From: Numida meleagris
Lineage: Eukaryota; Chordata; Aves; Galliformes; Numididae
Assembly (NCBI RefSeq): GCF_002078875.1
Contig: NC_034415.1
Span: 25,941,413 to 26,005,412 of the forward strand
Reading direction: 5' to 3'
Length of the DNA: 64,000 nucleotides
Position 1 is the first letter of the stretch, and each line of letters opens with the position of its first letter. The position numbers and the translations under genes are program-made. Below, one piece after another: positions 23,401 through 34,473 of this stretch. The notes beneath the pieces are model-generated. The model saw only the letters and a list, made by a program, of their open reading frames with translations. It searched no databases and was not told the origin of the DNA.

Positions 23401-26400
23401 AAAATTGCAAATGCAGAAGGAGATTCAAAAGCCCAACAGCTGGTTGGAAAAAATGCTTTCTTACTACTTTCCTGATGTTGATATTTTGTTAATTTGATCA
23501 AAACTACTTTCCCTCACTCCAATTTAAAAAGGATCCCCCAAAGCCATCCAGAGAAATCTCCTTCATTCCTCATGTATTTGTGTTTGCACTTTCAGTATAA
23601 TCACCTCTGCATTTCAAGGCTGATTTTTCTCTTCATGAAGCTAAAATAAGGGTCTCATGGGCTTCAAAAAGGAGAGGATTGTGATCTCCAAATGCAGCCA
23701 CTGCAGATGGGATCAGTGGTGAAGGATATGGGATGCACAGCATAGTGAACGTGCTGTCGGAACCAAGGAGACGTTGGCCTGCTCATTTCTCTTTCAAAGA
23801 GCAAAGGAAACTTCAAGTGTACCCCACAGATTGGCAGTCATCCACTCTCTTACCAGGGGACCCATCCCAAATTCCCAACCCTGCTATAGGGATACCTGCC
23901 ACCGCCATTCAGCAAAAGCATGAACGATCCCTGAGCTGCTATTACAGTCTCAAGCTAGCAGAAATAGAAGAAAGCATCAATAAAGAATGCTCATCTCCTG
24001 CTGCTGTATGTTTCCTCCTCATCAATTATCTGTGATCCATACTTCGCTTTTGGACTTCAGCTCATACAAACACGGAAATACACTGAGAGTGACCTGCCAA
24101 GGCCATTCTGCAGATGATTTATGAACTGTTTTGCTTTAGTTTTCCCTAACTAAGCATTCCCAGGCTGACATTTAGTCACAGCCTGCTGATACCTTTGATC
24201 TCAGAGCCCCACAGGGATACCAGTATGGAAATGAAGGCTTAGAGATACCAAATCAAATTACCTCCATCTGGGTTTTACCTGGCAGCCTGGCCACTGATGC
24301 CAGGCAAGGCAAAAGACATCACAATATGTTGTGGGAGAACATTCTGGTCAAGTGCAGAGCACTGTGTTCACATTGGCTCCTTCTGGGAGACTTCCTAGCA
24401 CCTTTCTGGAAGGTTGACCCACAGGGCACCATGGGCTTGGGGAAGGCAAACCCACTGCAACAAGCACCAGACAGGCACCACGGCATCTCCCAGTTACTGT
24501 TCAAGATCCAATCACTGTTCAAACTTCGTGAAAAAGAAGTTCCTATAAAATATATGTTGCCAGTCATACTTTAGATAAGTGATACATTGATAAAGCGGAA
24601 AGTGGTTGGCAAGTGGTCGCACTGGCACAGCCAAGTTAGGAGGAGGAGAAGCTGTTTCCTTCATTCCCTTTCAACACCATCGCCCTTTTTAACGCACCGC
24701 AGCTTTGATTTTCTGAGCACCCATTCTCAGAGCAACAATGCCAACGCAGCCCTAAAAATGGCCCTTAAAAAAAAAGAAATCCCATTTATCTGAACATATT
24801 GTTCTCGAAGGCGCCGAGCTAAGCGAGGCTGGACATGGTGATGGACACGGTACCTTCAGTTTTATGATCTCAGGGTTGTACTGCACAGCATCTCCCCACT
24901 CCTGCATCAGTGCAGCCGTTGGCAGGCCTTTGTTAGCCAACGCCGTGATGTGTTCACTTGCTCCTCCACGGACGAGGGCGATGAAGTCTTCCACATACTG
25001 CTTTTTGGAGATGCTGTCTGCAAAAAAATGCATTCAGGGAGTGGCCACTGAGAAGAGAAAGGCCACAGGGGCTTCAAAACTGATGCCTGTGTGTCCTGTG
25101 CCCCTCCTGTTCCCTTGTAACAATGCTCCCATCCTCTTCTCCTCTCCCCATCCCTCCGGCAGGCAGCAATAATGCCTGCAGGTCCTTCCACTGTCCTCTC
25201 CACCATCAGGGAGGAAATCTTTCCCCCAGGCAATGTTATAAAGTGTTCTTTTCGCTATGACCTAGGCTAGAAATGAAATCACACCAGTGTTTCACACTTA
25301 CCCCCAATCTCTTTTAAAAGGGATTTGCAGCCTTCTACATTTATCCCAAGAATCAGAGAGATGCCTTTGATAGTTCCACCGATTTTAAAGCCGTGCTGTG
25401 CACATTTCTGGACGTCGCTCATAGAAAAACCTTAAATACACAACAAAACATTGCAGCATTTCAATTAAAAAAATAAGAGAATAAAAAGACAACATGAGGC
25501 CTTCTTTGGGATAATTAGCAGATCTGTATGAAATGAAATGAAGTCCATGTTTCACAGGACTCTAAAACAAGGTGCAAACACCAGGTGGATGCTGAAGGGA
25601 GAGGGTTTTAGCAACCAGCTCAGCTGCACTGGGCTATGGAGAGCAGTAGCAGGTGGGAGCCTGACCTGTGACTTAAAACATCTGTGACAAGGGACTACAT
25701 CCCACCCATCCCCATCATCAGGAGTCACGCTTGTTAGGGGGTAATACCTCAAGTAGCTTTCTTCACCACTTGCTAGCTCATGTCTCCAGTTCTTTGCTGC
25801 CAGAAGAGCCTTAACTGTTTCATGGAAGTTTCTCCATGTGAATTCTGAATCTAAAGTCTGTCCCTCTGGGACATATCTGCCTACAGCAAAAGCCAGCAAC
25901 CCCCAAGCCAGCAGAAGAGCAAACAGACCGAGTGTCGCATGCAGCAGTCCATTAAATGCATTCACAAATAGACAACGAAGGCAGTTCCTCACTTCCATGC
26001 CAATGAATAAATAAGAGAGTGCAGCTATTGATTAATGTCACACAGCTCTCTCTATCCTGCACAACAATCATCATTTCTTGCAAAAAAGGAAGCTGGAGTC
26101 AAAGAGCAATGGCAATGTCAGGCACAAGAGTCACCCAGCAAATTATTTACTGTTTCTTACACGCTGGAAAAGCTCTCGAGGCTAAAGGTGTTTCAGAACC
26201 ATCATTTGAAAGGCAATGGAAAAAGAACTTAGGCAAAGGTATCAAAGCTAGCAGAGGCATTAAGCTACACGGCTCTCATTCATCTCAACATCGTGTCAGC
26301 CCCCAAAACGTGTAGTCTGAAACACTTGCCACAGGGCCCTTTCTGTGAACTGGCAGCATCCACAACTCGAGAGCTAGATGGAGCCCGTGATGCTGAGCCT

Positions 26401-29400
26401 GCTTTGAAAAGCAGTGCTTTACTCACTGCCGTCAAACACTTTGAATCCCCTATTCCCTGTATGGGCTTTCTTGGAGATGCTGTTGGCTCTTCCTCGCACA
26501 ATCTCTTCTTTCCTCAGATCTGAACCATCTCTGGGTGCACGCAGAGGGGTTTCCCACTGAAAAGCTGGCTCTGGCTCTGACACCTTTCACAGGCTTCAGA
26601 TGCACGTACCTGCCTTCTGGAGCTCATTGCTGTTCAGGACCAAAGTATATTCATAGATGCCACCAACAGTAGCCTCAGTGATGTAGTGTGTCCCGTAGTC
26701 TCGGTACAGCTCTCTGTACTCCCCATAGCTGTACTCCAACGGAAGCTGACGGAGTCTCTGCAGGAACTCGTAATGCAGCATCAGGCCTCGGGTCTTCAGC
26801 TTATAAACAGCCACAGTCAGCTCAGAACGGGCGTGGAGGAATTTGCTGGACTACATGACATGCAGAAACACAGGAGAATGCAGACAGGAGGGATGTCATT
26901 CACACTACAACGTGTGTGTTTGCTGTCAAACAGTTAAGCTGGACAAGATTTATCAATGTAATAATTTGCATCCGGAAACATTTTAATTCAGTAAAGCAAA
27001 ACTTCCTAGTAGTAACGTTTCTGAAAATCAGGATTCTGACAGGTACTGGAGAAAGGAGAAGGAGAGACATCCGTTATGGGTTAGGTGGTGGTTCAAGCAC
27101 TCAGCTATGACATGGGGAAAAGACTGCTCTGGCAGAGCCAGCAGGCAGGGAGACATCCCAGCAGAGTGCTCTGCCTCTACCAACACTGAGCAGCCTTTGC
27201 TCTCACAAGCATTCCTCTGAAAAAGTTGGGACAACTCAAATCACAATGATTTATCCACGAGTCAGTAATTTTCTGGATAATCCAAATTAATACTTGTATT
27301 GCATGGACTATACCATTATCAAAACTCCATAGGAAGAGGATAACACACTCACTCACTTGTACACACACATATTTATAGGTATTTATAAAAATATGTATGC
27401 ACGGGCATACATCATATCTCCCCTTTCTGTTAAGAAAGTGAGGAGCTGAGGTCTTCTGCCATGTCCCAAGGATTTTGTGTCCAGTTGTTTGGGCCAGTAG
27501 GTCAAACACGTCAAGGGCTTTTCAATATAGAACACTACAGCTTAAATCATGAAACCAAGACTTAGCACTGGGGTTCTTTCTGGCTATTACAAATGCTTCT
27601 CAGACACCTCTGATCTTGTCATGGGAAATGTCACTTTGCAGGAAGCAAGTGCAAGTTGAATAGCAACAAAGAATGCTCTGCTATTGCTGAGTGCACTGTA
27701 TATAGGGGAGAGACATAGATCAGCAGTACTATTAAACCACTGACAAGAGCTAGGTTTGTTTACAGCAATAACAGATGAAAAGAAGAAATCAAATGACGTT
27801 GCACACTAGCTCCGAATGAATCTCATAAAACAGCCCTAGGAGTTACAGATTAAAGCATCTCCAGCCAGCTTCAAGTGTGCATCTGATCACAGCTGTGATC
27901 ACATCTCTGAGGACGATACTGCAAGTGACAGTGCTATCCTTATTCTGTATTGTGTGTTTCCTCATCTGATGAAGGATGTATTCAGCAGATAGATGGCATC
28001 AACCGAAGTCAAATGGCATGTGTTAGTCTACAGTTGAGCTCACAGAAGGCCTACTAGCAGATTTCATTCCATGTTACTGTCAAGGCTGCCCTACGGTAGA
28101 ATAATGCAGCTTTGCTACTTGAATTATCACTTACACAAGTGCCTTGCTGAACCCACCTAAAAGAGGAACAGCCTGTCACGTGTGAGATGGCATTGGGCAG
28201 CTGTCCACACACTGACCTGTGTCTGGACTGCTTACAGGTGCAGATACCCCAGAACTGCAGAAAAACCTTTTTGTCCCCAACATCGCTCCGTTACTCAGTG
28301 TAACTCAACATAGGGCAGGGGAACTCTGGACTCCAGGGTTCATTAGCTAAACCACAGCTTTATCTGTGCAGAATCTCAAGTTAGTTGCACCCACACGTCT
28401 CCTGTCGGCCAGACTGTTTTGCCATCAGTACCAGTGCTGCGCACAGCCGTGCATGCTGTCATCAGCATCCTGGATTGCACTCTTTTGATGAAAGAAAAAT
28501 ACCCAAATAGGCAAAAAAAAACCCTGTGATTGTTGGTTTGTGAGCTCTGGGGCTGATGCCGTATGAACTTTTTAATGGCTGGAGAGTCAACGTGCGGAGC
28601 ATCCCACTGCTGGTGTGCAGCGTGCAAACCCTGCTCACAGTCCCATTTGTGCATCTGCCAGTGAGACTGCTGTAGGGAGGAGAGGGGCAAACACAAAACC
28701 ATTGTGATTTTGCTACAAACACCCAAAAGTGGATGCCCAGCACTGACTGCACAGACTGCATGCAACTGTGGCTGAGTGTAAGGGTTAGGCAGCCTGGTTC
28801 CAAGCAGACCTGTGAGTAGAAAAGCTCCTGGGTGTTGCAAACAGAAACCAAGGTGTTGTGGCCTTTGTAAACATTTGACCAATAAAAACTGCAAAATCCA
28901 ATCAAAGGGAAAGAGTTCGTTTAGCGCAGTCGTGGCTGCCGACCTGACGATGGGGATGAAATCAATACACACACAAATACAGAAAACGCGTTAGCAGAGA
29001 ATTAAGTGGAGCAGGGCTTACTGTCGAAGAAAATCTTTTCATCCTTTGAATGAACTTCTTGAACCTGTTGTCATTTTTGCTGTAACCAATTTCAAACCGA
29101 CTAGATATGCTTATACCAGCGCTGAAGCCAGACTGCGAAGCTTCTGCCTTCAGGACACTGCTTTCATAATTTGAGTAGGAGTCGTATTCAGTCATTGTAA
29201 ATTCATATTTGCCTTTGGTCTAAACAGAAAGCAAAAACAACGCATTTTATTTTCTGCACAGTGAATATATACCTGAAGCGCGGACAGGGAGAGCAGCTAC
29301 AAATATACTTGTGAATTAATGCTTGCACTTTGAAGATGAAAAGCCTTGTATAATTGCAAAGCACTATTGTTATTAACAAAAGCTGATTTACAGCAGTAGG

Positions 29401-32400
29401 AAAGCTACCATCTCCTCCACACTGTGAGGATCTGAGGCTATTACTTAATATGTCAATCTTATGCAAAGAAGGTGAAACATAGGCAGCAAGGAGAGTAGAA
29501 ACCCTTAGAGGAAATGGTTTCCTAACAGACAACACTCAAAAATATCAGGCTCAGATTTTGTAATAGGAAGGTCCATGGGAACTTTGCCATCTATTCCAGT
29601 GCACGTGGACCTTAATATATGGGCACTGCTTCAAGTCCAACTAGAGCATGCGGTATGAGGATATTCTGGAAGTTGGGCTAAACTCATTCTCATCCCATTT
29701 GATCCCAGGAGTTTTGTAATTCTTTATAAAACCATTTAGTAATGAAGCTCCATCAGTATTATGCAGCACATTTATTGGAATATACGTATGTTAATCTACA
29801 GAAGAATCTGGCACGTACCTCTGGTGTATAGCTTTCTACATTGTATGGCTTTCTGAATCTCGTATCCGCAATGTAATGGGGAGAACATGCCCCACCATAG
29901 TACCTGTGATCAAGAACTAATCCTTCCAAGTTTTTTGTGATGATATTTAACCTGCATATGAAGCACAACAGCAAAATATTGTTTATCATTGATCCAGGGG
30001 TACAACAGCAAACAGCTTGGATAAGAAAGGCAAAAGGTCTTTGTGTTTTGGCTGATGGTTCTTTGCTGCAAACTTCTTTATTCTGAAACCCCAACAGAAA
30101 GCTCTGCCTCTTCCACTGGTTGATCAAACCAATTCCTCCAGAAAAAAAGCAAGGCCTCTGCTAGATCTGCCTCTCCTTGTTTTGGGGAGAGAGACTTGCA
30201 TGGCAGTGACACTGAAGCTGTAAAATATTAACTCTGATTTTAAAACAATCTGAAAAGGAGGGAAGTCCACTAAAAGCAAATTATGGAGCAACTGTAGCTT
30301 CAAAGAGATGAGAAGCGTGTTCCTGTAATTGTCCAACATTATTTTTAATTTTGATTAAACTCAGAAGTACAAAGCATTAGCAATGACATGCACAGCAGCC
30401 TTATCTCCTGAGAGTAAGTAGGAAATTATCATTTTTTCCTACAGTATAATTTCTTTCCTTAATTTTTTTAAAGTAAAAAGCATTTTTTTCCTGTAGAGTG
30501 AGAAGATTCTTTTCACACAGTATGATATTACAGAAAGTTGCCACAATCTTAGCTAGTTAAAGCTGGATCAATCCAGACACAGATTTGAATCCCCATTAGG
30601 AGTTTGTAACCCTACCCCACTCAGGCAAAGGACAAAAGTTCCACCATCTCCCAGTTTCATGGAAGAAATCTACGTTATTTTGACCCACCAAAACCAACAC
30701 ATTACGTAAAAACACAAACCCAAAGACAAGTGCAAATTTTAGGCAACACAACATGCTGGCTTAAGGCACTCATGCAAAATAATTGGAGGATTGAATCGCT
30801 CCCACTCACAAGCTCTCTGTGGAGACATGAAAGAAGAGTTTGGAGTTTGCACCTCACCCTTCATTCCCAAGTTTTGGCAATACAAGGCTCTCCTGGGAAG
30901 ACTCATGGAGTCAGTAAGGATTTCCCACTAGGCTTTGGATCAAGATCCCAGAGGCTGTCTGACTGGAACTCCTGGATACTGCAATTGCTATGGCTTTTCT
31001 CTGTTCCACGTCTATGTCTGAAGCCCTTACCCTTCAGTAGGAAAATACAGATCATATATAGATCATGAAGATCACCAACTTACCCTTTTGCCAGATTCTC
31101 TATTCCCCAGTATTGCTCCATCTCCTGGTCACATTTTTTAAACACTTTCTTGCAGTTTTTTTCATCTGACTGGTCTCCACAGTCATCATCTCCATTACAA
31201 AGCAGCCTCCGTGCAATGCATCTCCCTAGGATCCAACGTGTAAATTACTGAGAAAACTATTTATTGTCATGCTTAAAGGTCATACTGCAAAATCACAGTC
31301 CCCTAACACAGAGTTTAGAAATAAAATAAAATAAATAATGTGACACACGGTTCAAGACTAGCTGGAAAATATTTCCTCTTGATGTGCATGAAAAGCCTCA
31401 GATTTCTAACCACCATACTCCATTTGTTCAATTTTGCTCAAAGCTTTCAACACCTTAAAATGGCTTGCTCAGTTTGGGGAAAAAAAAAAACTACAAAAAA
31501 AAAAAAAAAAAACCACAAAAAAACCCAACAAGAGCAACCCTAATATAAACCATGAAAAAAAATGGATAGAATATTTTATAAGATAAAAAATCTGTGCTAG
31601 AGAGAAATGCCATGTGGACAACCAGAACAGCTTGTCGTGCTCTTGGGGAGGGATGCTCAGCACAGGTTCTGCTGTTGCCATCATTTCCACTAGCGCTACA
31701 GATTTTACTAACTAGTTTTTAATTTCTGTTTGGAGATTTCAAACGCATGCTTTAGACTGACTGAGGTTGGCTAATAGTCACTCAAATTCATTAATGCAAA
31801 CGTAAAACAACAATGGATGGACAGGGACCAACTTCTGACAACCCACAGTCCAGCAAACTCTTGTAGAAGAAGGAAGTTTAGCATGGGATTGTCAGAGACA
31901 TCACGTGCAGACCATCATTCCTCACTCTGGAAGCCCTTACCTGTAACTGCACACACAAAACCTTCACATCTGACTTTATTTCTGCAAGGATTATTGGTGA
32001 TGCAGTCTTCACTTTCGTTGTCAGAGTAATCACATGGCTCTCCATTGAACTGAGAAGGTTGTTCCAGGCGGGCAAATCTGTACTGAGATGAAATAAAAAA
32101 ATACTGACTCAAACGCACAGAAATGGTGAATTTTTTGGTTCCCTAGTTAAAAAAGCGACGTTGTGGTGGAGGAGATCTAAGAGCAATGTGATTAAAAAGT
32201 GTAGGCAAAGGAGAGTTATGCTGGTAACGCACCTCATTTCAAACATTTCAATCTGGGACAGTTTTAATTTTACTAAGCAATGGCTGGGAATTGGAAGGGA
32301 TGACAGAAAGTTTGCTTTATCTGACAGTTTGTTTAAATGTGCCTGACAGTGCAGTGTGGTCATTTGCAGAAGTGAGGAAGGATTCGGTTACATCTCCTCT

Positions 32401-34331
32401 CTTTCAATTAGCGCTGGTAACAACAGCCCTTGTTATTTTCTGTCAGTGTATTTACTTGGCCCTCTGTATCATTAGGGATTTTTTCCGCCCACAACACTGC
32501 TGTGAAGCAGTCAATTACTCCATCCAATATGTTAGCCCTCCTTCTTTTTGCCCAGCTTTTGAGATTAACTCTTTGAAACGAAGCTTCGCTCTCCCCAGCC
32601 CACATCACTGGTTATCCCTGGTTAAGCCTGGGAATGGCTTCTCCAGCTCATTAGCAGAGGTCCCTCCAGCAATGGGGATTTTGATGTTCACGCTCCTGGG
32701 GTCATTACCTTTGTTTGATGTGGCTTCTCGGGTAGGGAACGCTTGTTGGCAGACGAGGAAAAGCATCTTAATCCTGAGAGGCACCGCATGCCTCTGGGTC
32801 CCGCAGGGGACCATTAATGAGGACGGGGCTCCTCAGGCACTCACCCTTTTCTTCTGGCAGGGATCACATTTGCTCCACGAGGACCAAGCAGAGAGCACAC
32901 AGTCACGCGGTTGGGGTGGGTCGCGTGCAGACCGGGCCTGCCTGCTGCTGGCGCTGATCAGCCCGAGGGACTCTGTTCCACTGCTGTGTGCACAACATGA
33001 GAGCTTCAGCACGTGGAACCATCGAGCTGCGAGCCCAGAACAGCTTGGCCACCCAAAACTCTGAAACCATAATGGGAAACACAACCCACATCCCAACAGC
33101 CTGGGCCACGTCTCAAGCTGCGCGAGCCCTACAGAACAGCCTGGCACAGTGGCTGCCATATGCAGCTCCGTGGCCAGGCACCCCACAAGCACCAGTCGCA
33201 ATGCAAAAGCCTTGCACGCACACTGCATTTCTGACAACTAGGCTTACGGGCCTCCCCTTGCCAAGTAGATGATCTTTTCTCAAGCTGGGCAAAGCCATTA
33301 GCCTTAGACTCTATTGTCAGTACACAACAGAGAGTCATTAAACCACTAACCCCATTCATTGTCGTAATGAACATGAACCCCAGTTGTGAGCCTCCACTCT
33401 TCCCCCAGTCATTCTTGTCCCACTATAAGAGCTGTCTCCATGGTTTCCATGATGCCGTAGCCAAAATGTTGCCTCATCTTTCAGCCAGATTGAATATTTC
33501 TGATTAAATGCTCATCTCAGACAAATGCCTCCTTGTAGTGCCTATCTAAGAGGGAAAGCTCAAGTAAAACATTGACAGTGAGTTTCCTTTCATGCCTGGT
33601 TTGACAAATAAATTGCCCCCATCATGTTCCAGTTCCTCCAACACAAGGGATACCAGCAGCTGAAGCTTTGAGCATGATTTAGTGCCTGACAAGGGGCTCC
33701 AATTACTGCATGTTAAAAACCACATGGAATAAAGGAATTACAAAAACTCATCAGCTCACCGAGGCACGAAATCAAAGCTCAAAGTTCAGAGAACAGTGGA
33801 AATAATTTCATTAGATCGGAAATATTACAGACACTGATCAACCGCAGCCCTATGAAAGAGCAAAAACTGTTAAACTGAAAGAGCAAGACGCAAGCATCAA
33901 CAAGATTTTTACTATTTCCATACTCAAAGACAATGAAACCTCCTTTCCAGGACACTGTTGGGCAGCCTGCACGTTAGGAGGCTGCACACTGCAAGTACAG
34001 ATTCACTTTACAACGTGACCAGGGCAATCTGCCCTATCAAATTCATCAGATGACTTTTCCACAGTCAGACACACTGCGCTACATTCACTTCAGAGCATTG
34101 TTTTTGCTATTCATTATAAACAAAGGAATAGCTCAGGACAGCAATTATTTCCCATACTAAGCAAAAGCAGACCGCTGGTACTGATTTTCACTATTTACCA
34201 TATCACCCCATGGACACCTTGTTGAAAATATTCACTTACCTGAAGCAATGAACATTTAGGAAGCAGAGTACAGCACAAAGCAGCAGCAGTTTGATGGGGC
34301 ACGGAGCAAACGCCATCCATGACACAGTCAT
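20291..34331 (-). CDS. C8B: C8B, complement C8 beta chain (complete, 12 coding exons)
   Basis: Coding sequence is complement(join(20291..20442, 21762..21830, 23037..23190, 24854..25017, 25302..25430, 26610..26850, 29022..29219, 29819..29951, 31084..31225, 31941..32082, 32845..32983, 34240..34331)). This is 1755 nt, or 584 residues (human 591), open across all junctions. Order: signal peptide (about 1-30), short propeptide ending SRQAR (45-48), TSP1 (from Cys59), LDLa (about 115-152), MACPF with YGTHY at 334-338, EGF-like (about 500-535), C-terminal TSP1. Exon count and phases match human C8B. The product is a plasma protein that binds C5b-7 and recruits C8 alpha-gamma, committing the membrane attack complex to insertion. 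C8A, its partner, lies tail-to-tail about 6 kb away. The start at 34331 was preferred over 34316 because it is the first in-frame ATG after a TGA, has A at -3 and gives the better match to human. Confidence 0.95.
21270..21610 (+). repeat. Ancient CR1/L3-like LINE fragment (sense)
   Basis: 'atttagcatctagattaatg', then 'agctggaagaa' and 'attaaattcacaggtcatcc' resemble the CR1 reverse-transcriptase 3' region ('attaatgacctggatgag', 'tttgcagatgacacc'). It is strongly diverged and lies in the last C8B intron. Confidence 0.4.
21762..21830 (-). CDS. C8B: C8B exon 11: second half of EGF (69 nt)
   Basis: 69 nt, phase 1 in and phase 1 out, acceptor tttgctcgctttcag, donor gtgagc. It encodes [20 protein letters not shown] plus RT, matching the human SRCDCICPVGSQGLACEVS pattern of four cysteines. 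The small size makes it easy to miss. Confidence 0.92.
22785..22895 (+). repeat. CR1 3'-end fragment (sense)
   Basis: 'ctgcctatagcagggggg', 'ttggaactggatgatcttaa' and 'ccttccaacccaaaccattc' followed by 'tatgattcc' form a clear CR1 3' terminus. It is 140 nt from C8B exon 10. Confidence 0.93.
23037..23190 (-). CDS. C8B: C8B exon 10: MACPF tail and first half of EGF
   Basis: 154 nt, phase 0 in and phase 1 out, acceptor atccctttag, donor gtagga. It encodes [17 protein letters not shown], then [18 protein letters not shown]. The EGF module is cut here by an intron absent from C8A. Confidence 0.94.
24854..25017 (-). CDS. C8B: C8B exon 9: end of MACPF
   Basis: 164 nt, phase 1 in and phase 0 out, acceptor tttttttgcag, weak donor gtaccg. 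It encodes [20 protein letters not shown], then [19 protein letters not shown], nearly identical in pattern to human. It is separated from exon 8 by a short intron of 284 nt. Confidence 0.95.
25302..25430 (-). CDS. C8B: C8B exon 8: MACPF, second membrane-segment region
   Basis: 129 nt, phase 1 in and phase 1 out, acceptor tgtgtatttaag, donor gtaagt. It encodes [19 protein letters not shown], then [18 protein letters not shown], aligning with human HACAKNDFKIGGAIEEVYVS. Confidence 0.92.
26610..26850 (-). CDS. C8B: C8B exon 7: MACPF core with the YGTHY signature
   Basis: 241 nt, phase 0 in and phase 1 out, acceptor tgcatgtcatgtag, donor gtacgt. It encodes [16 protein letters not shown], then [20 protein letters not shown] and [16 protein letters not shown]. 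It has the same length and phase as the C8A counterpart. Confidence 0.96.
26851..29021 (-). other. Largest C8B intron (2.2 kb), nothing recognised
   Basis: Lies between the two MACPF core exons. Open frames of 198 and 147 codons around 28.4-29.0 kb overlap each other in different frames and show no domain, so they are taken as chance. Confidence 0.55.
29022..29219 (-). CDS. C8B: C8B exon 6: MACPF, first membrane-segment region
   Basis: 198 nt (66 codons), phase 0 at both ends, acceptor tttctgtttag, donor gtaagc. It encodes [19 protein letters not shown], then [20 protein letters not shown] and RMKRFSST. Confidence 0.94.
29819..29951 (-). CDS. C8B: C8B exon 5: start of MACPF
   Basis: 133 nt, phase 2 in and phase 0 out, acceptor ttcatatgcag, donor gtacgt. 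It encodes [17 protein letters not shown], then [20 protein letters not shown] and ESYTPE. It is shorter than the C8A counterpart (190 nt), as expected because C8 beta lacks the C8 gamma-binding insertion. Confidence 0.95.
31084..31225 (-). CDS. C8B: C8B exon 4: LDLa and linker to MACPF
   Basis: 142 nt, phase 1 in and phase 2 out, donor gtaagt. It encodes [20 protein letters not shown], then EKNCKK and [14 protein letters not shown]. The calcium-binding acidic cluster of LDLa is intact. Confidence 0.95.
31480..31523 (+). repeat. A-rich simple repeat
   Basis: Interrupted A run in a C8B intron (T-rich on the transcribed strand). Confidence 0.75.
31941..32082 (-). CDS. C8B: C8B exon 3: TSP1 and start of LDLa
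   Basis: 142 nt, phase 0 in and phase 1 out, acceptor ttatttcatctcag, donor gtaagg. It encodes [17 protein letters not shown], then [13 protein letters not shown] and [12 protein letters not shown], closely matching human. Confidence 0.95.
32845..32983 (-). CDS. C8B: C8B exon 2: propeptide and start of TSP1
   Basis: 139 nt, phase 2 in and phase 0 out, acceptor tgttgtgcacacag, donor gtgagt. It encodes [16 protein letters not shown], then [23 protein letters not shown] parallels human SRQMR before the mature N terminus. The W-x-x-W-x-x-C motif marks TSP1. The acceptor is the least certain boundary of this exon. Confidence 0.88.
34240..34331 (-). CDS. C8B: C8B exon 1: start codon and signal peptide
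   Basis: The start codon is 34331-34329; a second in-frame ATG is at 34316-34314. The peptide starts [14 protein letters not shown] and has a hydrophobic core [11 protein letters not shown], similar to human RTWAWRAPVELFLLCAALG. The donor is a consensus gtaagt. Exit is phase 2 (ag|c, Ser), which fits exon 2. An in-frame TGA precedes the first ATG by six codons. Confidence 0.82.
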
Positions 34332-34458
34332 CGTGCCACCATCCCATCAGCAGGTCAAAACCAGCACTGCTCCAGTTCTGTACTGGAGGATTTGGAAACA
34401 AACTGGCTCGTTCCTCCAGGCAGTGAAGAACAGATGACCCAGCACTTGGCAGAGGTGC

Positions 34459-34473
34459 AAGGTAAACTTTGGA
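34459..34473 (-). promoter_or_regulatory. Possible liver-factor (HNF4/FOX-like) site upstream of C8B
   Basis: The sequence aaggtaaactttgga lies about 130-145 nt upstream of the C8B start codon. It resembles an HNF4 half (ACTTTGGA) and a forkhead GTAAAC core, which would fit hepatic expression. No TATA box or transcription start could be fixed, so this is tentative. Confidence 0.18.

Noticed and set aside
25552..25998. Open frame of 148 codons on the minus strand with a hydrophobic stretch
   Set aside because: Intronic in C8B between exons 8 and 7, no recognised family, and both flanking C8B exons join correctly without it.
28376..28972. Open frame of 198 codons on the minus strand
   Set aside because: Lies inside a C8B intron, overlaps another open frame, and has no domain or good exon boundaries.
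32291..33064. Open frame of 257 codons on the plus strand
   Set aside because: It is antisense to C8B exon 2 and its introns, has no recognisable domain, and the minus-strand exon fully explains the coding signal.
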